Assembly: GCA_025024175.1 (NCBI GenBank)
Contig: QCXZ01000003.1
Coordinates: forward strand, 56,624,023-56,688,022
Direction: 5' to 3'
Length of the DNA: 64,000 nucleotides
Source of the DNA: Rhyzopertha dominica
Taxonomy: Eukaryota > Arthropoda > Insecta > Coleoptera > Bostrichidae
Shown here: positions 10,593 through 22,670 of the stretch, in pieces
How positions within the stretch are numbered: the stretch's first letter is position 1
How the letters are laid out: each line of letters starts with the position of its first letter
The notes under the pieces: model-generated
The model's database searches: none
The model's input: only the letters and a program-made list of their open reading frames with translations
Told to the model about the DNA's origin: nothing
Program-made: the position numbers and the translations under genes

Positions 10593-11213
10593 ATCAACTT
10601 TGTTCATTTACACAAGGTTGACACAAACCAACCGTCCTCATTTTTTGTCCATACTTGTGAGCCGCAACCAGAACCACCAAAGCCGCCTATCCTTCCTAAT
10701 GACAGGCTACCACAGCTTGTTGCTGAAATGGTACAAAAAGGCTTGAATGCCACTTCGAAAGTGACAGCAACTCAGGATCTTATGTCCCAACGTGCAGATT
10801 CACCAAACACTCAGGCCTTGAACCAAATCCAGAGGAACTTGTCAATGCCGCCAGTGATGAATAAACAGACACGAGAAAACGGGTCGAAACCTGATCAGGC
10901 CGAACAAACGTTTTTCGATACAGATGATTCGCTGATTCAGGCGCAGGTGCAGTTACCAAGCATAGAGGAACAGAACCTTCATTTTGGGCCATTAATGCCA
11001 ATGCAAAACATGGACGCTGTCAAGCTACAAGTCCAACCACAATTAACACAGGTTGTCGTGGCAGCACCCCAGATCGAGATGAGCGAACCTTTGTTGATGT
11101 GCCAGCCTACATTGATGTTCGATCCTGTACAAGTAATTCCCGTGACGGGGTTACCACATCACTTCGTGCAAGTTCACCCACATAATGTTTACAACCAAGA
11201 GCATTACTTATAG
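10593..11213 (+). CDS. Unnamed nuclear-type protein, exon 2 (Q/P-rich C terminus)
   Basis: The exon starts after TTTTTGCAG and continues in phase 0 with INFVHLHKVDT, then stops at TAG 11211-11213 (residues 139-344). The first 20 residues complete the putative zinc site (H143, H145). The rest is low-complexity: a Pro-rich stretch (PQPEPPKPP, about 160-170), then a Gln/Met/Pro-rich tail (MPMQNMDAVKLQVQPQLTQ, FDPVQVIPV). Such tails are common in transcriptional regulators but not diagnostic. The 195-bp intron is the only one. A homology search would be needed for a name. Confidence 0.85.
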   Translation: MNFVHLHKVDTNQPSSFFVHTCEPQPEPPKPPILPNDRLPQLVAEMVQKGLNATSKVTATQDLMSQRADSPNTQALNQIQRNLSMPPVMNKQTRENGSKPDQAEQTFFDTDDSLIQAQVQLPSIEEQNLHFGPLMPMQNMDAVKLQVQPQLTQVVVAAPQIEMSEPLLMCQPTLMFDPVQVIPVTGLPHHFVQVHPHNVYNQEHYL

Positions 11214-13799
11214 AGCCAGTTGAGGAAATGGGATATAGAAGGACAAGTTTATCTTAAAACTGTTAGAGCTGTTGCTTCATGTGGGTTCGATGTTGTTAAA
11301 TGGAAAATTCTTCAAATAAGTTGTCATACCATTCATTAGTTAAGTTTATAGATAGATAAACAGATGATTAAGTTTCTTTTAATTTTCTTCAGATTAGGTA
11401 AACTTGACATTTCTTGTTACCCGTATGCATTTCTACAGCCATATTTCTCATTTTCAATTTTTAATCTTATTTAGCATAAATTTAAACTATGGGGCACCAC
11501 AAAAAATTTTAGTTTTCTCAGTTCGTTTTCTCATGTGAATGTAGTTGCCTAGCAATGAGCTTATGCAGATTTGGAGAGAAGTCAACTACCTATGGAGGAA
11601 AATTGAACATTAACTTGGTTTCAAAAGATTCACAAATAATAAAATTCATAGTGATTCTTATAAGAAATTTATTGCCCCTTCAGATCAGAGTCAAATTGTA
11701 AGATCGAATTTTTCTTCACAAAAAAAGCATAAATCAATTTTTAATTTAAGTTTTCCATAAATTTGGACCATTTTCGAAAATTAAAAAATAGCTTAAAAAA
11801 TTTCATAATGGCCTCAAATTAAGAGTTAAAAGACAGAGTACCAAACTTATGTGCTAAAGTGTCAACTCACCTGTCAGGTGCTGTGCTGTACACCAACGTT
11901 TATTAAAGGATTGTCAGAATAATTTGAAACAACTTTATATGTTTATCTTGAAGATATTTAATTTCTGAAACTAAAACGTAGCCATCGAAAAACTAATAAA
12001 ATACCTAAATATTTTAAAGACTAGAGATGTACAAACTACATTAATTTGTATGTGTTGACACCCTAACCTGTTGTTGATCTTGTCGAGAGCAACCCAACAA
12101 GTAGGGAATGTTCGCAAAAGAAACAGCAAATGGACCATTTCTTACAGAGGAAAGTGGAATTAAAAACCTGACAAAAAATGTACCTATTTTCAGTTCATTG
12201 ACCCTGCTAATTCTGCTTTCACAAAAATCGTAGTATTAAACCTTAAAAAAAAATGCAAATAAATCATTTATCAAAATATTTCTGTTCACCCAGAAAATTA
12301 GAGTAAATTAGTTCTTTTATTTCACTTAAATTCTTATTTTCGTTTTTTCTCCTAAAGAACAGAAGTAATTTGAGAGCATTCTCTAGATATTTAGTTAGTA
12401 TTCACGAGTTAGTTTGGTAGGGCTCATCAATGTAGACATCATTGTACACTATCTTCCTTGAAGATTTGTGACTGCTTTCTGCCTTTTGAAGGTAACTTGA
12501 AGCTACCTAATTAAAATGTTTACCATAAAATGAACCATACAAATACTAGCTATTAGTAGCACCTTTGACTATAATAATGATCAGTAAACTAAATGCTAAT
12601 ATCAGACACAAATCCCATAATATTCAATAGCTAAATATAAATGAATGAAAATAAAAAAAGACAGTATCATTTCGTAATACTTTTTTGAATTAATGTACAG
12701 TTATTTAAAGTTGCTCTGACGAATATTGAGTGGACATTTTATCCAAGTGGTTTGGCACTGTTACGTTCTCCAACTCTTAAATCAATGCAAGGTCCATTAT
12801 AAAATTTGGTAGGTATCTATAACTCAATACATTCCTTTAATTATTTTGTAAAAAATTTTAAATGTCCCTAATTTGAGAAAATTAGAAATCATGAATTCAT
12901 TTACCTTTTTCTATGAAACAAAATTCAACTTTTAAATGTGATCATGGAACATGTAATCGGAAAGTTGGGTTAAGTTACTGATAAGAACCACTATCAAAAT
13001 TATTTTTCCTGCAAATTCTTAAAGTAGTTACTATTGTTTGAAATGCACTGTACATCACTTCTAACTAAATTCTCAGGCTTGTTGCTAGGCAACCACGTTT
13101 CAGATATGTGTGTTTTAAAAACTAAAATTGTTTTGGGTGACTGGTGCTCGTGAAATGTCTCCTAAGCTGTGCAGACAATTTTATGAAAAGGAGCTTCTAA
13201 TAAACTGCACATTTGATATCATTTATTAGCAAAAAAAAACTCAAAGTTTGAATAAATCACTTCATTGAAGATCTCATAAATCTAAGGACAGGAGCCATGA
13301 TTACATTGAGTAAAAAAAAAACTGCTTAACTTTTGATTAAACTTTCTCATATCATCTTTTGAAATCAAAATCCTATATATTTTAGTTTCTATGCAATATT
13401 ATTAATGTACCGTGTTGATGTTAAATAAGACATTCCAACATCGGAATATACACAGATTATGTGAATATGGTATGTCTGAGATTCTTATTGATAATGTAAG
13501 TAAATATCAGTATTATACGGATGGAGTGAGTAGATAATATTTAAAGGGAGCTAATTTCCTAGACAATCAATGTAGTTTTATATAATTTAATATAACACTT
13601 CTGTTTACTGTTGTGGTATTCAAAAAGCTTTATAATGCTAGCATGAAGTATTTTGAAGTTGATTACCTACACACTCCATGATATATTTTACTTTTGTGGT
13701 ATATTCAAAACGTAAGGTCTGTGATTCAATTATTATAGAAATTATTACCTAGAATGGAATGTATGTTTAATAAGACGTCTGTTATTTTTTTTCATCCCA
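11214..13799. other. 3' region between two converging genes
   Basis: AT-rich sequence with no convincing exon on either strand. The left part must hold the 3' UTR of the plus-strand gene. AATAAA candidates lie at 11638-11643 and again near 11994 and 12256, so the end of the transcript is uncertain. Beyond that I see nothing recognisable. Confidence 0.5.
11638..11643 (+). terminator. Candidate poly(A) signal, two-exon plus-strand gene
   Basis: This is the first AATAAA after the stop codon, about 425 nt downstream. Later AATAAA hexamers could be used instead. Confidence 0.3.
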
Positions 13800-13805
13800 T
13801 TTATT
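13800..13805 (-). terminator. Candidate poly(A) signal, MIS12-like gene
   Basis: AATAAA on the minus strand lies about 127 nt past the stop codon of the MIS12-like gene, a typical insect 3' UTR length. Confidence 0.45.
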
Positions 13806-13931
13806 ATTAAACATTAAAGCAAATTATTACATTATTTTTCATTTTATCCAACATACCCAACAATAACCAATAAATTTGTTTCACACCAAGATTCTTTAGG
13901 AAGACACCATTTAGGATTAATGAGCAAATTT

Positions 13932-14162
13932 TTACTTGTACTTTGAGTAGTGTGCCATATAAAGCTCATATTTTTCAGGTCCATCTTGAAAAAATGGTTT
14001 TATGTGTTTGTCGTATTTAGTTAACTGTTCCTCAATCTTGTTTTCTTTTATTTTATTTTCACAATTCTTCTTATTTAGAATCTCTTCCACTTCCTTGTAC
14101 AATGGTTCTAAGTTTTTTAGAGCTTGCAGTTGAACTTCACAAAATTGCTGGAATGCTTTTTC
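13932..14162 (-). CDS. MIS12: MIS12-like kinetochore protein, exon 3
   Basis: The exon opens after TTTGTAG, phase 0, and encodes residues 131-206 to the TAA at 13932-13934. It is highly charged (EKAFQQF, EVEEILNKKN, ENKIEEQL) and continues the coiled coil started in exon 2. It ends in a Tyr/Lys-rich tail. The position, length and coiled-coil character fit the C-terminal half of MIS12. Confidence 0.65.
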   Translation of the reverse strand, partial: EKAFQQFCEVQLQALKNLEPLYKEVEEILNKKNCENKIKENKIEEQLTKYDKHIKPFFQDGPEKYELYMAHYSKYK

Positions 14163-14626
14163 CTACAAACAATTGGTTATAAATACATTTGAGTTTAATC
14201 ACTTAAGCAGTGCAGCACATACTTGTTTAAAAATAATTTGTAATATTCCTGATTTTCATCAAGTTTGTTTTAATTCTGATTAAAATATACATGGTAATCA
14301 AAACATTAAAAAATACATATCTAAGGTCCTGGAAATCTAAACTTGTACCTATATTTTTTACATATGTAAATATCTAAAATAGAAATAACTTGGATGATGT
14401 AAGAGGTATTAAAAGTAATACTGAATACGTGAAACACTATCTGCTTTATGCACTGAAACCACATTGGCAATCCGTTTTGGAATGTTTAAAACATTTTGTA
14501 AATAGGATTCGTATACATCAAAGCACGACTGCAAATCCACATAAAACTGAAGTAGGAATTCTGAATCTTGCTATTAGGCAGATAATACTCAAAATGCTTA
14601 CAAATTAAATATTATTTAAGGCTTAC

Positions 14627-14937
14627 CTTAATATAAGTTTTCTTCAACTCCTCTATTTCTTTATTTAAACTGGAAATTTCAACATTATTATCAGCCGGTA
14701 TTTGGAATCGAGTTGATAAATCGAAGACCGGTATAATACATTCTGGGATTGCAAAAAAGTTTTTCACCCTGCCTTCAAGTTCAGGCAGGAGTTTGTGAAC
14801 CACTTTTATATATTTCCTGTATATTGCTTCAAATTCTTTGTTAATGTGAGAATGGTTTTCCGAATCTGTCAGTTTCAGGATATCCGTTTTTTGCTGGTCT
14901 AATACATCCTTGATGGTTTTCACTATCAGCCCCTTAA
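14627..14937 (-). CDS. MIS12: MIS12-like kinetochore protein, exon 2
   Basis: This exon (residues 27-130) begins after TTGCAG, completing a split codon, and ends at a GTAAGC donor. It holds a helical segment (KTIKDVLDQQ), then FFAIPECIIP (87-96), which matches the RIPxxILLPE stretch of MIS12. A Glu/Lys-rich coiled coil starts at SLNKEIEELKK (116-126). The three exons give 206 aa against about 205 for human MIS12. MIS12 is a subunit of the complex that links centromeric chromatin to the outer kinetochore. Insect MIS12 is very divergent, so the call rests on length, architecture and short motifs. Confidence 0.65.
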
Positions 14938-14996
14938 CTGCAATTTATTTGTAACCAATCATGGGTTTTAACATAAAATTATTAAAATATGCTTAC

Positions 14997-15075
14997 ATTC
15001 ATGAAAAAACGTAGTAGAAGAAAAGTCAAAATAATAACATTCACATTCATCCAACAGAATGCGTTTTTCATCCAT
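14997..15075 (-). CDS. MIS12: MIS12-like kinetochore protein, exon 1
   Basis: The ATG at 15075 opens MDEKRILLDECECYYFDF and the exon ends one base into a codon at a GTAAGC donor. YYFDFSSTTFFHEF aligns with the YEAQFFGFTPQT region at the MIS12 N terminus, the most conserved part of the family. The frame stays open upstream of this ATG for several codons, but no earlier ATG is evident. The exon is too short to be seen without its partners. Confidence 0.6.
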
Positions 15076-15883
15076 TCTCTTATATTCTCTTAGTGACAGA
15101 TGCAGATGTCTTGCTCGTGCACTGGGAAGAACACCAAGAAGTCGTTAAAAGTTATATTTTAAAAGTTTGACAATCGACAATGGGTACTGGGAATATACGC
15201 AAATACGCAGGCGCCACTACCTGCGGCGCGAGCTCGACATTACAGCGTTAACAGATTTACAACATTTCTGCTAATTCAAATTATTATGATATTAATGAGA
15301 ATTGTATCTTATTTCAACTTATGATCGATGAAAGTTCAGAGCTAAAGAACTAATCGCAATTATTTCAGTTAATGTCAACTTAAGATCGAGAACATAAACA
15401 CAGATCATGTTGTTAAAGCAAGGAGACAGTTTTACACTACCGATATGCAGGCTACTTTGATGCACTTTTGAAATGAAATCATAATAAAAATTTTTTATTA
15501 CCGTTTTTATTTTTTTAGAGTGATCAAAGTTACCTACAGGTTGCTTACTACATTGGCCACCTATTAAAAACGCACTGAATCTTAAAGAAAACAGGAGTTT
15601 AAGGTATTTCTGGCAACCAAAATTAAAAAAAATTAACACTTGCAAATCCAAAAGTTATGTGTTCTAGCAAAGAACGGATTTTATTAGAAAAATACAAAAT
15701 ATTCTTTTCTTAAGTAATATATTATTTAAAAAATGCAAACTCTTCAAAAAATTAAAAACATTTGAAAAAGTAACGACATTAGAACCACAACGGTTATTGT
15801 TACTACCGTTGTCTAAATAATAATTATTCAGACACCATTTACTACCTACTAATCGTAGCAGAACTCATATTTTGTCATTTCAT
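15076..15883. other. Upstream region of the MIS12-like gene
   Basis: The sequence near 15190-15250 is comparatively GC-rich (CGGCGCGAGCTCGAC) and may be the promoter. A 110-codon minus frame at 15319-15651 has no recognisable domain and an unlikely composition. Nothing else is visible. Confidence 0.4.
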
Positions 15884-16200
15884 GTTTAAATCTTGTGCAT
15901 CCAAGCGAAATCCATATTCTGAAAACAGTAAGACATATTCACATATTTGAGTTTCTTCTTTTGTTAATACAGTTGGGTGCCACGGTCTTTTTGTAAATTG
16001 TTCAGCTAACTTGTTTTGCAGAGTAATTTTGGCAATATCAACGTACATTAGATATTCGTTGGCAATATTGAGAATTTTAGAAGCTTAACGTTGAGACATT
16101 TTTTCGTTCTGATGTTTTCCAAAGCCTGCTCTAAAGTTTGTGTTGTGCAGTTTTGATAATTTCTTGTACCTGGCCTTCATTTGTATTTGAATTTACTTTA
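15884..16200 (-). pseudogene. pogo-like transposase N-terminal remnant
   Basis: Minus-strand fragments give TLEQALENIRTKK and ASKILNIANEYL, separated by a stop, resembling the psq/CENP-B helix-turn-helix of pogo-type transposases. They are followed by RPWHPTVLTKEETQICEYV and GFRLDAQDL, like the second DNA-binding helix bundle (xRPxVLTxEEExxLxxWI). No catalytic DDE part follows before the MIS12 upstream region. The call is inferred from motif order only. Confidence 0.5.
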
Positions 16201-16714
16201 AATTCATACTTTAATTTAACATAACCTAATGTANTCAAACTTCAAAAATTATCTGCAGGCCGGCCAAGCCAAAGTAACCCGAAAGCGCCAAAGAAAGATG
16301 AGGTTACATTGGCCGTCATCTATTGTTTAAACAATGAAACATTTTAAAATACCGTCCTCACAGAAATCTAGTAATAGGATGTAAGCGCTCATATGTTAAA
16401 TTTTACTTTCGTGGTGTAACTTGTTTATGCTGTATATATAAAGTTACTTTTTGTCATTTTGGAACAGTATTGTTTAAATGTGCCTATATTTAAAAATTTG
16501 AAAAATAATTACGCTTAATTTATTAATATGATTTTTAAATAACATGCAAAAACTATTGAATACCTAATCCACATGTTAGAATGGCAGTATTTTCGGTTTA
16601 TAATTTGTACTAGAATTTCTAAACAAATTTCTCTTTTAGGCCAAAGTAACCTTCGGTGGCCAAAGTAGCCTGCGTCTACGGTAGTCCATTGAACTTCATT
16701 CACAATTTAAAAAA
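16201..16714. other. Non-coding stretch with repeated CCAAAGTAACC motif
   Basis: GCCAAAGTAACCCG near 16267 recurs as GGCCAAAGTAACC near 16638 and GGCCAAAGTAGCC near 16658. These may be terminal or subterminal motifs of the pogo-like element to the left. A 62-codon minus frame here is not convincing. One N is present at 16234. Confidence 0.35.
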
Positions 16715-18315
16715 AAGAAACATATTTAGACAGTACAGAACTGAAGTCACTAAGCTTAGAAGGAAATTGAAAAACTACACTACAACAAAAAATTTGAAAA
16801 AGCACAAGTTGACCAAGCAAAAACATGGAAGGTAATCAATAATATAATAACCAATGGTGCCAACAGGAAATAATTTAACATAGAAATAGAGGATGGTGAA
16901 GAGCTATTCACAGGAGTGGATGCAGCTGAAGCACTAAACGCCTACTTTACAAAGGTTTAGAGTATCTGATAGATGACACGGTAAATGAAATCGATAATGT
17001 ACAAACTAGCACACCATATTTCTCCAACCTACAACACAAGAAGAAATACGTAAAACAATCAGGGAAATGAAACCTAAACAAAGTGCAGGTGAAGATGATA
17101 TATGTGCATACATACTCAAGCAGATAAGCCCACATATCGAAGAAATATTGACAGAGTAAACTAATCGATAGAGGAGGCAAAAGTCTCCAAAAATATTAAA
17201 ATTAGCAGGATAACTGCAATATTTAAGGCAGGATGTAGAACAGACAAAAATAACTATCGACCAATACAAGCGTGTTCGCTAAAATACTGGAAAAATAGTG
17301 GGAAAACAACTAAAACAATTCCTAGAAAACACACAATATCTATACAAAAAAAACAGTACTGGTTCAGGGAAAACATGTCAAAAATTGCAACAATAGACTT
17401 AGTTACCCATGTACAAGAACAACTCGATACTGGAAATAAAGTGGCAGCTATATTTCTAGATTGAGATGGTTCAAATCATTTCTGGAAAACAGAAAGCAGT
17501 ACACCGTAGTTGAAGCCAACGATAGCAGAAAGCAAATCATCAAGGCAGGGGTCCCTCAGGGATCAACCCTTTCACCAACACTATTTTTGATATTCATTAA
17601 TGACTTGGGATCTATACCATTCAAAGGGCAAGTAACACTTTTAGCAAATGACGCTACCTTGGTATACAACAAAAAAGATCAGGATACTTTGTCTGAAAAT
17701 ATAAAAGAAGACATGATAACACTGACAGATTACCTTCATGCAAAGAGCATGTACCTGAACGTGAAAAAACTCAATATATGATATTTAATAAAAACATAAA
17801 AATAAACAACGTTATTTTTAAAAGAACCCCATTGCGGGAAACAGAGAAAATACAATTCCTAGGATTACATATTAACAACAGGCTGGACTGGGCAGAACAC
17901 ATAGACAAAATACAAAAGAGAATCGCACCACTCATAGGCATAATGAGATATCGACTCAGAATACTAGAAGAGAGCCACAGAATGAGTGTCTACAAGTCTT
18001 TAATACACGCCCACTTCGCGTACCTACCTCTAATCTGGGGACAACAGACTAGGAAAATGACAGAATTACAACGGAAGCAAAATATGGCAATCAAAGCAGC
18101 ATTATGTTTTGACATAAGAAAACAGCTAACAATTGCGGATGAAAAACCTGTTAATGTGCACTCAATTGTATGCGTTTCTAATAAGCGACTTGGTGAACTG
18201 CGACAATATCTTCAGGAACACAGTGTCACGAGAGAAATAATTAACTACATAAATACTGGATGGCTAGAACATAAACGAAATGTTAAACCTGAAATTAAAA
18301 AACTTTGGGTCTGAA
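16715..18315 (+). mobile_element. Non-LTR retrotransposon (Jockey/CR1-like), degenerate
   Basis: Plus-strand frames show the endonuclease-RT linker (KFEKAQVDQAKTWKVINNI), the RT entry motif (EEIRKTIREMKPKQSAGEDDI), then GVPQGSTLSPTLFLIFINDL at about 17545. The catalytic box reads LANDATLVY, where intact elements have YADD. The thumb and C-terminal region (FLGLHINNRLDWAEHI to about 18312) is the best preserved. Stops and a frameshift at about 17777 split it. The 3' end stops abruptly where the gypsy fragment begins. Confidence 0.85.
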
Positions 18316-18349
18316 GAGAAGAATTACAGTTTGCAATGGTTTACCACTC

Positions 18350-19530
18350 ACTACTCAGCGGTAATCATACCAGAAGATCAGAAACCAGCAGTTTTGAAAA
18401 ATATGCATTCCTATCATCAAGGTGTAAAAGCGTGACAGAATAAAAACAAAACAGCTCTATATCGACCTAGAATGTCAAGAGACATAGAAAACTACGTGTT
18501 GCATTGTATTATATGGTAACAGTAGGTACCTACTTCAGATGCAATCCAAAAGAGACTCTCAAATCACTTGAGGTGATAGATCTACTATGGTGCAAAATAG
18601 GAATCAATTTTGCACAAATTCATGCAAAAAATTACCTAGTGATTGGATTATTTTACCAAGTTTGTCATATACAAACAAATAACTTTAAAAACTGCAAAAG
18701 CTACGGTGGATGCAATAGAAGAAACATTCCCATTTTGTGGAATTCCACAGCAAATTGTTTCGGACAATGGCCCACCATTTGGCTTAGAAGAATTTAAAAT
18801 ATTCCTTTCAAAATTAGACATTAAACAGACAACTTCTAACCCTTTGTCTAACGGATTCATTGAGAGATGATTCAAAATGTAAAAGGTATTATTCTGAAAA
18901 AAACATTACAAAATAATGGAAGTATATATAGGTACTTATGGTAGTAATGGGTTATAATACTACACCCAAAAATGACTTACTTATGGGACGTACGTACATT
19001 AAGATCTGAAATATTGATAACTAAAGCTGTACTCACATCTAAATATAAAGTAACAAAACCACACCCTACCATTCAGAAAAAACAACAATTGCACAAAATA
19101 TTACCACGACAGACCTGCGTCAGAACTATTAGAGTTTCAATCCCGCCAAGACATCTTAATACATCAAGGGGCAAGACACTGGACACCTGGAAAAGTATTA
19201 AGGAAATGCCATGAACGCCCATCTACGTAGTTCAGACAGAAGATGGAGTAAAGTACAGAAGAAATAGGACACATCTACGACCTCTCCGGAGATCATTGAA
19301 TGAAAAAGAAGGAAAAACGATGCCATCTAGAACAAGTGTTAGTGAAAATGAAAGTCGCGAAAAGGAAATCGAGAAGCAAGAAAGTGTTAATGGTGAAGAG
19401 AAAGACAGTGAGAAGCAAGACAGAACAAGACAGAAGCAAGAAGAATTTAGTGTAGTGACCGAAAAGGTTTATTAAAGTTCCTGACCATTTAAAAGATATC
19501 CATCCGTATCAGTGGCAGATCATATTATGT
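18350..19530 (+). mobile_element. Ty3/gypsy integrase and C-terminal module, degenerate
   Basis: A broken H2C2 zinc motif (about 18400-18505) is followed by the integrase core: MDYFTKFVIYKQ, then SDNGPPFG at about 18762 and NGFIER at about 18852, giving the D,D,E catalytic set. Downstream frames contain YNTTP (about 18957), PGKVLRKCHERP and TEDGVKYRRNRTHLRPL (about 19190-19280), the GPY/F module of Ty3/gypsy integrases. A charged Glu/Lys-rich tail follows. At least three frameshifts or stops make it inactive. No LTR could be identified here. Confidence 0.85.
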
Positions 19531-19602
19531 TAAGTATTTGAATGTTTCATGTTTTATTTTATCTTTTGAGGAAACATGTAATATAATATGAAGTTAGTAC
19601 TA

Positions 19603-21220
19603 CAGGGTTTCTATAAATGATTCATGCAACGCGGGCGGCGTTGATTTCTGAATTCTTGTTAGTGCCGCCTTTTTGTAACTGCTGCCTAGCTACAATAAGT
19701 ACGGCGATAGTACTTGAGGTTGCAGATCAAGTTACAGTCACGAAATTGATGGCTTTGTAAAGATTTTCCAACAATTTACGGTTCTATTTTTCTGTCAAAG
19801 GTAAGAAATTACAATAATTATTGGTATAGTGGTAGGCTTGTGGTAACCTCTACAGTCTACACCCTTGTACTGTGGAACCCATTGACATATTATTAAATGG
19901 ACACGACATCTCATTCGTAAATACGGTTGGAACTGACGCCAAGACCAATGAGGGTGAGGGGAGCGCGAGTACGAGTGGGAGATACAGTTTTCCTCCAAGT
20001 ACATTGCGTACTGTTATAAAAGGGTCAACAGTGAGATAATTTAACTTCCAACTTAAAACAAAAGCGGAGCGTGCACATCAATAATATTTCGAACAACCTT
20101 TCAGTTAAAGCAAAGAAACATCTTTTTGTACAACAAACACTAATTTAATTCCGTTACAAGTGGGAAAAAAGTTTTGGCCGAATGAAAGCATCAACACAGT
20201 TCTAGCATTAGTATTCGTTAATCAATACTTAACGAGAAAACACTCGGCATTCTTCACATAGAAATATAAGGAAAAAAATTCAGAAACTGCGAAAATCAAA
20301 TTTATTGTCAAATAAAAAGAAATACATAAAATCAAGATCCGCATCAGGCATCACTGAAGTACTTACTCCGAACACATCGGCTCTCTTCTTCTACCTACAA
20401 ATATTTATTTTTAAAACGTCTACCACTAACAGTAATCACTTTCCATATTTATTAATCCTTCACTTCATCATCAACTTCATTACATTTTATAAAAGTATTC
20501 CTCTCTAAAGTAACTAATTCCGCTAAATTTAGCAAACGACGCCTATGACAACAAATATAAACATAACCTAAACAATGCTTAACGGTGAAATAATACGGTT
20601 TTCTCCTTAGAGCCCACCTTTTTGCATACTTGAGACATCCGCACCATTGCCTGGATTAATTTTTTATACGACTTGTGTTTAAACAGCTCGTAATAAGCTC
20701 TTTTTAACCAAACATTTACACGACACTACTCAACACATACAGAACATTCTAAACACCAGTAGTACAGTGGACCATCTAATGCGCGTGAAGACGGGCAATC
20801 GTACGATGCATTGAGTATTGCTCTGGTCAACTGTACGTTTCTGTTTTCCTCCAATTCCACCTTAGAATGTGACTATTATGTTGGCTTCACTTGAAAATGT
20901 AAACAAGCGACTCCAGACACCTCGATGGTGTAACCTTTGTGTAGTGCAGCTTATACAAAACCATGTCACCCCGCAGTTCCAAAAGATGAGCTTTCTGCAA
21001 CTTCAAAGATGGTTATCTCACACAACACTACACAATATGTTGAAATTTACACTCCCACGCGTTTTCTCGTATTAAAATATACCAAATAATTCAGAAATCG
21101 ACAGATGACAAGTATACGTCAAATCAATAGTTGTGTTCACTTTCCTGAGAAGCGGCAAACTGATTTAATCGATAAATTCCGTAAGCGCCCTGGATGCATG
21201 AATCATTTATAGAAACCCTG
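19603..21220. mobile_element. 1.6-kb TIR element, non-autonomous
   Basis: The first and last 26 bp are perfect inverted repeats, starting CAGGGTTTCTATAAATGATT and ending in its complement. No transposase frame is present inside. The target duplication is unclear: TA precedes the left end, while ATA follows the right end, so a one-base offset TA duplication is possible. The superfamily cannot be assigned from the ends alone. Confidence 0.7.
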
Positions 21221-22427
21221 ATACAGCAACCAGATCAATAGTGTAATAACAGTGATGAAGAGAAATTTCAGGTTTGATGTACGTTTTGAATTTGTATTTT
21301 TGTACTGATTTAACTCTACTAAGAGTTATTAAACACACTGTCGGTCATTAATTCCGTACCCGTCAACTGATTCGGGTAATATAATTACCAGGTCTACTAG
21401 CAAGAAGGGGAGCTAAAGAACCCTCAGTAGGACCTGAGCCTACCCACGGTGTGGTGCATCAGTCTGTACAGTAGTACCGTCAAGTCAGAGAACGCAGAAA
21501 CTGATAAAGGAACATCGACTTTACTGAATGGATACTTATCGGAAATGCGCTTTGAGGAGGATGAAACTCCCTGCCATATTCTATACGAATGCTCAGTACT
21601 TATAGGGAGGCAAATATATTTTGTAAATACGGAAATACGTTTACTTAAAAAATAAATGATAAATAATAATGATAAATAAATGATAAAGAAAAAGTCTCAC
21701 GACAAATGTAGTATGTTATAATGTTTATACTGTAGCTCGTACTGTAGTTATTCGTTATGCAAGAGAAAAGGTCCTCGTGATTCGTGTAGTATTTAAGCAA
21801 TTTGTAACATCGATTGGTTCTTAATTGACCGCTCCTCGATTTTGTGTTTATGACGGCCGGACATGCAAACGTGACTGCGTGCTTCAAAAACGTACTTACA
21901 TAGCCAGACTTGATTCCTTATGTTCAACGAACCGCAGCGTTTGTATTGCACAAACGAACCACCAAAGTTATGGTATGGACTGCAGGCATTAGTTACTACC
22001 TATCTATTGGTTGTGACATGATCAGCCAAATTTCAAGGCGCTGCAGCTAGGAATTAATTAAATATTATGCTGCTTTGTTCGGGTTGAAATATCTAATAGA
22101 CATCGTTACAGTTAATCAACCTGCCGTGAAATGCAAATATATAATTATATTTCCAGTTGAATGTCGTAATTTTCTTTAACGCAGAATGCAGTAATCGGTT
22201 CAGAATGCAGTGTTCCAAATTGTTCGTCTGTTGGTGTTGGCGCTAATAATAAAAAAAATACAGCTGGTGCTATTTAACGTGTTATTCTTGCATTACTCGT
22301 ATCATTTTTCACCAATATACTTTCTTATTGCCGGAAATATTCATTTGCAAATAATATTAGTTGGATAGTCGGCTATGATAAAATTGCTACAACTAGAAAG
22401 AAAAACAAATTATTAAAACGCATCAAG
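21221..22427. other. No gene seen
   Basis: Short open frames only (68 codons at 21449-21655, 80 at 21645-21887), none with a recognisable domain or splice context. Confidence 0.4.
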
Positions 22428-22670
22428 TGAGTCCCGTCATCGGCGTGAGAAACACGCTTGAATTTTTTTTGCAATAACTCCTAAGATAATTAATTTAAAT
22501 TATATGGTGTAAAAGATTATAATAATGTGCAGGAAATGCTTAAGGTAAATAACGTATTTAAGTTGATAAGGATTAATACTGTATTCGACTAAATAGCTTT
22601 CCAATTACCGCATTGTACGTAACCTTTTTTTTAGAAGATAGAATGGGTATAGTAAGCTATCCTTAAAAGA
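22428..22670 (+). repeat. Dispersed repeat, copy A (inverted copy at 51650)
   Basis: From GAGTCCCGTCATCGGCGTGA to GATAGAATGGGTATAGTAAG this sequence recurs in the opposite orientation at about 51650-51885, with shared blocks such as AAAAGATTATAATAATGTGC and TTACCGCATTGTACGT. It codes for nothing and its termini are undefined. Confidence 0.7.

Noticed and set aside
15319..15651. 110-codon minus frame upstream of the MIS12-like gene
   Set aside because: It has no ATG-supported signal, domain or splice context and an amino-acid bias typical of translated AT-rich DNA.
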